Shown: positions 54,280 through 64,000 of the stretch, piece after piece
How positions within the stretch are numbered: the first letter of the stretch is position 1
Layout of the letters: every line of letters starts with the position of its first letter
From: Girardinichthys multiradiatus
Taxonomy: Eukaryota; Chordata; Actinopteri; Cyprinodontiformes; Goodeidae
Length of the DNA stretch: 64,000 bases
Assembly (NCBI RefSeq): GCF_021462225.1
Contig: NC_061816.1
Span: 23,855,049 to 23,919,048, forward strand
Direction of reading: 5' to 3'
The notes under the pieces: generated by a model
Seen by the model: only the letters and a program-made list of their open reading frames with translations
The model's database searches: none
Told to the model about the DNA's origin: nothing
Program-made: the position numbers and the translations under genes

Positions 54280-57102
54280 GTAGGCCTGGAAAGCTTTCTG
54301 TCCTCTGCCTTACAGCCAGGCTCCGTGTTTCTTCACTGGGCAGGAGACCATTTCTAGCAAAGACCTTAACAGCTAAAGATCTTCCATCAGTGCTGTTTTT
54401 ATGCTTCATCAGTCCAGTACAGAAAAACACGTCAACAACTGCACCTTTCTTTAGACCAGAGGTGCCGGTCCAATGTCAGACTAGAAAAGTAGTTTTCAAC
54501 CACATTCAGACGTCAATAGACGTCTTTCACTTTTCAGCCTGGTTTCCAGCTGCATTAGAGGAAGGCAGCGTCGCCTTTCCTGACTCAATGAAATTCTGCT
54601 GCTGTTGCTGATGCTTTTACTGTTCGAATATGAAGAAGCAACTTTTCTCATTTTTTTTCTGATTATCTTTGTTGAAATTATTTGGCAGTAAATAAAATCC
54701 GTAGCGTTTCTCTCAAAAATTTCTTGACAAGCTGTCCGTGGACTCCCGCATGCAGTGAACGTAGTCTGATGGCTGGATGAAAACAGTCTGATTTTAATTT
54801 AAATATTTCAATAAGCAAAAAAAAGGATCTTTTTTTTTTTAAATATTTTTTACTTTTTTTATTGTAATTTCTTATTTATTTTTTTAGATTTGCTGAGTCC
54901 CTCCGCGCTTCTAGGCTGGGGGAATTTGCTTTCTCGTTTAGCAGATCTGGATGAGATAGGAAAAAATACATTAAGTATGGAGAAAATTCCTAGAAAAATT
55001 GCCTTTTTCTAATAGAGAAAGACCTGAGTTTCTGTTAATACTTCAGTTTTTTAGATTATATGCGGAGTTTAACGTTTTTAGCCATTAGTTTTGTTTTTGA
55101 AGTTGCTGACTGATAACCCACAAATAAACTCAGTCCCTTTCTGAAATATGACTTTTCTGCAGTCAGGTTAAACCTGTACGTTTGACTCTTAAAAAAAAAA
55201 AAATCTTTTATTTTAATAAGCAGAATGAAGACATTAAAGACCACAAACTGTCCTGTAAATAATTTGCATTTAGTGTGTGATCCAGTAGTGATTGAAATAC
55301 AGCTGATCTATATTAGTTCATACCACACTGCCAAATGAGAAGTTAATTCCAGAATCATGCTGGAGCATCCTGATAACACGTGTAAATGTGCAGAATTCAG
55401 TAATACCTGTGGTAAACAAATTTGTAATTTTGAGATGGATGATGTGTGTTTATAGATTATGGAATAGAAACTAAAAGCAGCAGAAGGGTTAGCACTTGTT
55501 TTTGGGACAGAATAACATCAACAGTGATTCAGGTATTTGTGCAATTTAGTGATTGCATGAGCAAATATCTCATGCCCCCTGCAGATTTGGCTTTCATAAG
55601 CCACCCTGTAACTTCTGCTTAAAGCACACAACAGCTGCACAACAATTACATTTTACTGAAAATAATTCAGCCGGAAACTGCTGTATTTAGGCAACATTCA
55701 GCAGAAATCTTCATATTTACATTCTGGGTCTGTTCCCATGGGGTGGCTGAAGTTTCAAAGCTGAACGGATGCTACTGTTTCCTTGACTCAACTGATGGCT
55801 GGGTCCAAACAATAATGAAGTATACTGTAGCTGACCCAGAGGCGCTCCACAGTTTTGGTACCACAGGTCTGATAAATACATTTTACTCAAGCTGTGGAGA
55901 TATGGCCCCTGGATGTACATGATGGCAAGATAAATTTGCCATTTAGCCCAAAATGATTCATAGCAGCCCAGTCTTGATCTGTGGAGGGAGCTAAAGATTT
56001 GGGTGACTGTAAGGAGGCCTTCCAGTCTCAAAGACTTCGAGCTCATCGCCAAATATAAATCATCAAATTACCAGAGGAAACATGCAGAAAGCTGTTCAGC
56101 ACTCAAAGGGTTTCATGACTTTAATGCCATTGAAGATTTTTTGATTGTTGAGAGGGGTTTAAATGTTTTACAGCATGCCATTTATAATTAAATGTAAATC
56201 AAATCTGAAAAATATTTTTTCTTTTCAAAACTGATACTCCTCATACATTGTTTTAGAACCATAATCTCATTTCCCTGTCAGTAACAAACCTCTCAGTTAA
56301 ATAAATGATTTTAAATCAAAATCTGGCAGGGGTGTGAATAATTTGGGATTTAACTGCAGGTCCTCATCCAGCCTTGTGTGTCAAGGTTCCAGTTGTTAAA
56401 GTAACCTTCTAATTATAGCTCTGACTGTAGAAAAGCGAGTTGCTGTTTTCTTGCAGATGTTCCCAGTCTTATGTAAATGAACACACATTTGCAACACTTA
56501 AATGAAACATTCGCTTGTCATTCCCATCTGTCACGTCATATTCATCCCCCAGCAAACAGGAAATCTTGAATTGCTACATAAAACTTTGTTAATGCTTAGA
56601 TCTACTTTATAAAGTATCAATGATAAAAGTCCTTTAGTTGCAATTATACTGTAGCAACCTCTGAGGGTGCCAATATTTGTGACTGAGTGGATTTTTGTTT
56701 AAAAAAATATTAACATGGGATATGTTTTGCCCACTGAACTGAAGATTCAAGTTGGATTATTCTAAATCTTAGATGTTACGTTGCTGCAATAAATAAAGGT
56801 GTGTTTTCAAGGTGTGCCTTTCACAGTAAAGGGGTTGATATGTATGTATTCAAACATGTATGCATGTAAAACGAACGGAATGAGTTACATATAATTATTC
56901 ATAAGAATATAAATTGTCTTCAGATGTTCATTAAAAATCTAAAAGGCTGTTATTTCTATATATATTCTCATAAAGATAAATTATTTATAAAACTGCTGAT
57001 TTTTTGCTGATTTCTCATTTATTTGTCTTCAATAATATTTAGCATTATTTTAAAAACACTATACATAGTATAACTTAGACCACTGTGTTATTTCTCTCCC
57101 AG
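54280..57102 (+). other. runx intron 1
   Basis: 2823 bp, GT...AG (TTTCTCTCCCAG acceptor). Long A/T runs at 54826-54890. Holds a Tc1-derived fragment at 55.89-56.36 kb; otherwise nothing recognised. Confidence 0.8.
55890..56360 (+). mobile_element. Tc1-derived fragment in runx intron 1
   Basis: Shares GCCCAAAATGATTCATAGCA, AAGGAGGCCTTCCAGTCTCA, ACCAGAGGAAACATGCAGAA and the end GGGGTGTGAATAATTTGGGA with the pieces at 42.1, 44.6 and 45.9 kb. No frame. Confidence 0.65.
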
Positions 57103-57254
57103 ATCCAGCCCCCGGCAGGCGATATACTCCCCCCTCCACTTCACTCGCCTCAGGGGGGAAAATGGCCGAGGCTTTGCCTCTAGGAGCCCAGGAGGCTGGT
57201 GGGGGTGCCGTTGTGATGGGCAAATTCCGTATAGCAGACCACGGCATGGCTGAA
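57103..57254 (+). CDS. runx1: runx1-like, second coding exon (N-terminal arm)
   Basis: 152 bases complete the split Asp codon and encode [29 protein letters not shown] and [12 protein letters not shown], corresponding to the RUNX1 segment RRFTPPST to SMVE. The acceptor is at 57101-57102 and donor GAA|GTACAA follows at 57255, in phase 0. In mammals this arm and the start of the Runt domain are, to my knowledge, one exon, so the 84 bp intron that follows is unusual. Without splicing the frame stops at 57295. Confidence 0.85.
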
Positions 57255-57338
57255 GTACAAAACAAACTGCTCAATAATTCAAGTGCTTTGATTTAGAATT
57301 TAGAAAAAAAATTGTGATGCTTTTTTAAATCATTTTAG
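57255..57338 (+). other. Extra 84 bp runx intron just before the Runt domain
   Basis: GTACAA...CATTTTAG. Splicing joins MAE to VISDHPGEL, which aligns without gap to MVEVLADHPGEL of RUNX1, so the intron falls between two codons of normally continuous sequence. Confidence 0.8.
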
Positions 57339-57461
<123 letters not shown>

Positions 57462-57476
57462 TAAAATATTTGATTA

Positions 57477-57934
<458 letters not shown>

Positions 57935-58859
57935 AAATGACTTAATAGTTTGACTATGTTTAGAATATTTTCATGGAGTGTGGTTTGTGCAGAAGTCTGT
58001 TAATTCATTCACTGCTGATAAAATAAGGGATACTTTCCCCAAACATTTTTTTTCATATTTGTATTCAAAAATCTTAGTCCCACATGATCACTTTTGAATT
58101 CTTCCAGCCAAACATAAATGCTTCAATCATTTCTTTGTTCATTTACAGCATTCTGAAAGCACAGTCTGCTGTTTAATTTGTTTCCAGTGTATTCACTGAC
58201 ATGTGAATGTATGACAGAAGCTTTTCTGCTCTTTGAGACTCAATGCATTTATGGAAAAGCATCTCTAAGCTGCAAAACACACAACAGATTGATTTATTGA
58301 GTTTTATGCATTAGTCTTCCCACATGCATTTCTCCGCTTGTTTGTCAATTTGGTACATAATGCATCATTATGGAGCATAATGAGAGGCTGTAACTACCTC
58401 TTACTGAAAATGGCTGTGATGCACATATAAATGCACAAATCATGCATACCCATAAAAGTGCATATTTAACACAAACATGATGGGTGTGCTGACAGGTCAT
58501 TTAAATCTTTCCTCTACACATATCTGCACACACTCAGAATTACTTTTTATGGTTGATTTTGTTTCATTTGTTCTTCGTTTGATTTCCCACTCTTTTACTG
58601 TTATTTCTTTTAACGAATTATAATACAGTAGTGTTTTCCCTGAAACATCAACATGGGAATATTTTGGTACGTTACAACCAATATTTAACTCACAGAATAA
58701 TGGCAGCTTTTCAGTCAACACGGGTTGCAGTTGTTTGCTTAGCTCCATGTTAGAAGAGAAGCCATCCATTGGTCCATATCTACCCCTGATATTTGCACAG
58801 TGATGGTCTGAGTAGATTAGCATATATATGAAAATAAGCCTTGCTGAGGTGCTATAGCA
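57935..58859. other. runx intron 3, unassigned part
   Basis: No repeat or exon recognised. A 108-codon minus frame (58823-58497) may be decayed LINE endonuclease (YSDHHCANIRGRYGPMDGF resembles the SDHxxI region) but is weak. Confidence 0.4.
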
Positions 58860-59075
58860 GCAAGTGTTAGGAGGGGAATGGACTCTAAACCCTTAGATTA
58901 AAACTTAAGTATTTACACCCATTAACTTCATCGGATTTTGTCCAGTGCTGACCACAAACTTCAGTTGACAAGTGATAAACTAGTACAGAGCAGTGCATTA
59001 TTGTTAAATGTCTTACAATTTGTGTAAACGTGATCTATAAATAAAGTTTGATTAATCAATCGATCGATTGATAGT
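58860..59075 (+). repeat. LINE 3' tail
   Basis: ATCTATAAATAAAGTTTGAT followed by ATCAATCGATCGATTGAT, a degenerate TGAT tail as at many fish LINE 3' ends. The body upstream is too decayed to name. Confidence 0.45.
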
Positions 59076-59079
59076 TTTG

Positions 59080-59760
59080 ACTTTGACAAGGCCCCTCTAA
59101 CACTTTTATCTTCTTTGATCTAAACCATCCCATTGTATCTCTGGCTGTAAGTTTAGGGTGGTTGTCCTGCTGGGAGGGGAACCTCCCCCCGAGTCTCTAG
59201 TCTTCTGCAGCCCCTAACAATTTTTTTTCCAGGATTGTTCAGGATTTTGCTCCAACCATCTTCCCATCAGCTCTGATCAGATTTTCTCACATTGGGGTTG
59301 GTGTGTTCAGGGTGATGTACGGTGTTGGTTTTATTTTACACATAGCCAACAATTAAAATTTGATCTCATCTGACAGTAGCAGCTTTGTCCTCCAGTTTCC
59401 TCTCCTGAGCAATGGTTCTCTGCAGCTCCTCCAGAGTTAATATGGTCCTCTTGGCTGCTTCTCTAATTAATGCTCTCCTTGCCCAGTCTGTCAGTTTAGG
59501 TTAACGTCCATGTCTTAGCAGGTCAGCAGTTGGTCCATCCTCTCTCCATGTTAAGATGATTGAACAGAGCTCTGTGGGATGTCCAACACTTGGGATGCTG
59601 TTTAGAACCTAACCCTGCTTTTAACTTCTCCACAAGGTTCTCACTGACCTGTCAGCTGGGCTCCTTGTTTGTTTACTAATGTTCATCCCAAACCTCTGAT
59701 GCCTTCAGAGAACAGCTGCATTTATACTCATTCATTTACTTATTTATTTACTTCTGAAGA
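59080..59760 (-). mobile_element. Degraded Tc1-like element in runx intron 3
   Basis: Inverted, it reads like the family at 50.5 and 61.5 kb: CTGACAGACTGGGCAAGGAG, GAGGAGCTGCAGAGAACC and TTAAAAGCAGGGTTAGGTTC. No frame remains. Confidence 0.65.
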
Positions 59761-60023
59761 CAGGTGGTTGCACTCAGCATAAAGGAAGATAAATACAACT
59801 GCATCTAAATTTTGAATATAAATATTTTGAATTGTGCACTACTTTGGGTTGGCCTGCCACACACCATAATAGAATCCAGTGAAGTTTGTGGTTGAATGAG
59901 AAAATAATGTGAAAGAGTTCACAGGGTGGTAATGCTTTCTAATTATGTCTGGATGATTACAGATGAAAATTACTGATGTGTCAGTCTGCACCAAGCAGGA
60001 ATTTATTCAAAATTAAATTCTAA

Positions 60024-60245
<222 letters not shown>

Positions 60246-61539
60246 TGACACATGCAAAATTGAGGGATGCTCATTTTCTTTATGGTTTGGTATAAAAGAT
60301 GAAATGATAAATGTTGGAGAGGGTATCTGGGCACTTCTTGCCTCAACCACATTGAAATTTTATTAACATGTTTTGAACAAACACTTAGTGCTGAATGGAT
60401 AAAATAGGGGAAGTACAAGTGAATAAAAACAGTATTCATTCAACTTCCTCTTAGAACTCCATTTAGTGTCAACTTGGCCAAGACACACCCTCCCCATTTC
60501 TGTCTTTAACGGACACACTGGACCACAGTTACTCTAAATCAGCCATAGGCAAATGTACCAACCTATCTATTTAAAACAGCACTCCTGTGTACACAAATGC
60601 CTTCAGCACTTCCACACATCCAGGAATGATCAAAGTGTTGCCTAGTCCTAACCCTGAAGAAAATATAGGCAGAACTGTGGGAACAGAGTAACCCAGTACT
60701 ACTGAAAATTATCTGCAAGTCAAAGTTCCCTTAATGCAAAAAAACACTGAGGTGGTTCAATTCTGAGCTTTACTACAGCTCCACAGAAATGTAAGTGAAA
60801 GATCTGGAGGACTGTTCATCACTCCATGACTGCAAGTAACCTGACCACAGTAGTGCTAGAAGTTGGTTGCATGGCAACATGTGATTGGGATATGTAGCAA
60901 AACATTGCTTGATTGTCTGATCGGAAGTAACAAAAAAATTAGGAATTATGGGGAATTATGGGGAAATTTAACCCTTCTGGGTCCCTTGACATTTTTTGTG
61001 TTTTTTAATGTTTTTAATATGCAGAGCTTTTGTTGTGTAAGTTGTATAGAATTGGGTTAGGTTGTGTATTCTGGGAGAAAATTTCCGTTGTTTTCTCTTT
61101 CCATTGGCATTTTTCATGCAGTTACTGACAAAGTGCATTTTAATACACTACCACTGCGATCGGATATGTTTTTAAATGTTTATTTTTTCATTCCTTGTGT
61201 TGAAACCACCTACAGAATTTCATGTCATATTGTTAACTTCAGGTTTCTAAATATGTTGCTGCTACACCAAGGTTTTTTAGGTACCTAAACTTAAAAGAAA
61301 GTTGAAGCAAATATAACAACAACAAACTTTGTCCCGTCATCCTGGTTAGGAGTTCAGAATGAGGTAATAAAAAACAGGTTGTAAGAAGTATGTTTCATTT
61401 AGGTTGGATGATCCCTTGGGACATTTACCATATATCAGAAAGCATTTATTGAAAATGGATAATTTCACCCCCAAAACCTTGAAGAACCCTTTATTAATGA
61501 CCAGTCATTCTGGAAAAGCTGCTTTTACTGCAAGTTCAT

Positions 61540-61990
61540 TATAAAGTTGTGGCGATGTTTAAAGCAGGGTTAGGTTCCAAAACAATATCCCAAGCTTTCA
61601 ACATCTCCCAGATCTCTGTTCAATCCATCGTCTGGACATAGAAAGAGGATGGACCAACTGGCAAGGAGAGCATTAATCAGGGAAGCCATAGTAAATCTGG
61701 AGGAGCTGCAGAGATCCACAGCTCAGGTGGGAGAGTCTGTTGGCAGAACAACGATTTATTATGCACTCTATAAATTATATTTATATAAAAGAATGTTAAG
61801 AAGAAAGACCTTATTGAAAGAATGCCAGAAGAAGTCCTGTTTGCAGTTTCCCATAAGCCATGTAGAGGACACAGCAAACATGTACAAGAAGAGGCTCAGC
61901 TAAGAGGAGGCCAAAACTGAATCATTTTTTGACTTAATGTGTGATAGAACACTGCACTGCACATTCTTCATGTATATATCAGCCCCACAG
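61540..61990 (+). mobile_element. Degraded Tc1-like transposase fragment in runx intron 4
   Basis: The frame 61649-61903 reads LARRALIREA, LEELQRSTAQVGESVGRTTI and HVEDTANMYKK, the HTH and linker of the common fish Tc1 family; the DDE core is absent. Related to 50.5-52.1 and 59.1-59.8 kb. Confidence 0.8.
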
Positions 61991-62728
61991 TGGGTGTAAA
62001 CGACCCAACCATACAATCACCGTCCAGTCATGAGAAAATCCCTGCAATGTTTTGCAGCCTTAAAATAAAGAATCCACTCAGAGCTTCCGTAAAAATAAAA
62101 TACTTTAATGAAATCTACAAAGTTGTTAATGCAGCAAATGCTACACTCATCTGTGTGTATCTGTGTGTGTATTGTGAGTAGTTTTCAGTGTCACTCTTAG
62201 TTCCTCTTTTAAACAGAACAGTCATTATTTGGTATGGCAATATCTAAGCACAAACACACGGACAAAACTTAGTTCATCTGCTCCAGAAATACCCATCTAT
62301 TATCCATACACAGTCTGAGGGTGAAGAACGATGTGTGAGACAGATCTCACCGGGACCCCCCTCTGTAAATTGGGAAGGTAGTGAGTGATATGTAACGAGC
62401 TGTCTTTCGGACACGACACAATGGCTTTGGCGGTTGTTTCTCTTCCTCTCTGTCAGTCTCTGCATGGAAAGATTGTTTTTACAAATTAAATTTACATATT
62501 GCTATTGAGTAGTTTCTGTACAGTAATGAATACACAGCATAGACTGTGTTAGAGTACGCTGTGTAAAATAAATGCATACAAATTGCTTTAAATGGAGGTA
62601 ATAGACTTTATAGATGCCACCTTGTGGCCATCATTAAACCTGCACACTACTGTGGGTGTTAGTAAGGAAGGCTTTCATCAGGTGACAATCTTTAAAGCTT
62701 ATGGCGCTGCAGTGTGTCTGCACATATA

Positions 62729-62992
62729 CAGTGCCATGTAAAAGTTTTCATGCATATCTTATATTCTTAAAAGTGTGGCTTGCAATTGTAATCACCAAAC
62801 CTGAGTCCATACAAGTGAACCCTACTCTATCCAAAGTTTTATTTGTAAAGATGCAGAAATCATTTTCCTTCCACTTGACAATGTTACCCCACTTGGTGTT
62901 GGTCTATTCCAAAAAACATCTAAAGATGTTTGAGTTTGAAATGTGACAATGTGTGAAAAGATGAAAGGTGTGAATACTTTTTTGAGGCGATG
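62729..62992. mobile_element. Tc1-type miniature element (264 bp)
   Basis: TA at 62727-62728 and 62993-62994. Left end CAGTGCCATGTAAAAGTTTT; right end (inverted) CATCGCCTCAAAAAAGTATT. No coding capacity. Confidence 0.75.
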
Positions 62993-63488
62993 TATGTCTG
63001 TGAATGAGGATGACATGAGTCTGTCTGCAGAGGTAAACCTTATTAGAATAGCAGTGAGGGTCTGAGCAGCGGTTGTGGGAGTTTGCAGCCCAACATAAAC
63101 TTTTCAGTCCTGTACTGCCCTCTACCTTTGCACACACATGTCTCTAAGGTGTAAATGTTAGGAAACCTTTCCTAGCTGGGTTTTAAAGAACTCATGATAT
63201 TACTTTATCAGCTGATAGGAAAATTTCAAAAGCCTCATTTTCTGGAGGAGGTTGTCTTCACATCTCCAGAAATCATTAAAGTAACTGAGAGCTAATGCTT
63301 GCATTGTTAATGCATTGGGATTGTGATGTACTTTGGCCAGATGGCATTTAACATAGAGTTTCAGACATGTTAGTCGTCTGTGATTAGAAATAGCAGAGAT
63401 GTGTGCTTAAACAATGCAACTAATACTGTGGGATAGGAAGCCTCTGACAAACAATGCTTGATGAGAAATGTTCCCTTTAATGTGCTGA

Positions 63489-64000
<512 letters not shown>

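Noticed and set aside
58497..58823. 108-codon minus frame with YSDHH
   Set aside because: A faint resemblance to a LINE endonuclease end only; too weak to call within the runx intron.
59055..59072. 18 bp perfect palindrome ATCAATCGATCGATTGAT
   Set aside because: It follows a LINE-type AATAAAGTTTGAT end and is best explained as a mutated TGAT tail, not a regulatory dyad.

Overview
This 64 kb window reads as AT-rich teleost fish nuclear DNA. It holds one clear host gene, the 5' half of a RUNX transcription-factor gene (runx1-like) on the + strand at the right end (about 53.8-64.0 kb), behind some 53 kb crowded with transposable elements. The teleost call rests on the RUNX exons, on vertebrate intron-exon architecture, and on the mix of Tc1/mariner, L2/Rex-type, RTE-type and L1-type elements and a retrovirus-like provirus. 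Codon use, splice sites and the lack of operons exclude a prokaryote.

Layout. 1-4.6 kb: a decayed L2-type LINE whose 3' tail abuts a fragment of an integrase-core-domain gene, then low-complexity DNA and another L2 piece. 4.8-13.0 kb: a minus-strand endogenous retrovirus with two almost identical LTRs (359 and 357 bp), an ACAC target duplication, a purine tract, a broken env and an integrase tail, but no recognisable gag, protease or RT. 13.1-14.6, 20.9-22.6 and 35.3-36.9 kb: three copies of one ~1.6 kb Tc1-like transposon with 200 bp inverted repeats. The third copy keeps a full 334-codon DD34E transposase; the others are inactivated in different ways. 14.7-32.7 kb: L1-type, L2/Rex-type and RTE-type LINE debris separated by unassigned DNA. 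32.9-35.1 kb: a TIR element that contains a second Tc1/mariner transposon, whose catalytic spacing reads DD36E. 36.9-53.4 kb: SINE/LINE tails, Tc1-derived miniature elements, another minus-strand L2 copy, simple repeats, and one small GC-rich open frame (48.57-48.71 kb) that looks unlike its surroundings.

The runx gene: two inverted CCAAT boxes and an octamer precede a first coding exon (nine codons, start at 54252). It splices to four more exons that together encode the N-terminus and the whole Runt DNA-binding domain through GPREPRR (184 codons plus one base); the rest lies beyond the window. Five residues that distinguish RUNX1 from RUNX2/3 are all of RUNX1 type, but about eight substitutions in this very conserved domain, plus an extra 84 bp intron just before it, suggest a divergent lineage or duplicate. 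A (GATG)20(GATA)70 microsatellite starts 27 bp after the first Runt exon. Its introns carry further Tc1 fragments.

I saw no tRNA, rRNA, CRISPR or operon-like system. All alignments were done by eye; family names for degraded repeats are approximate.
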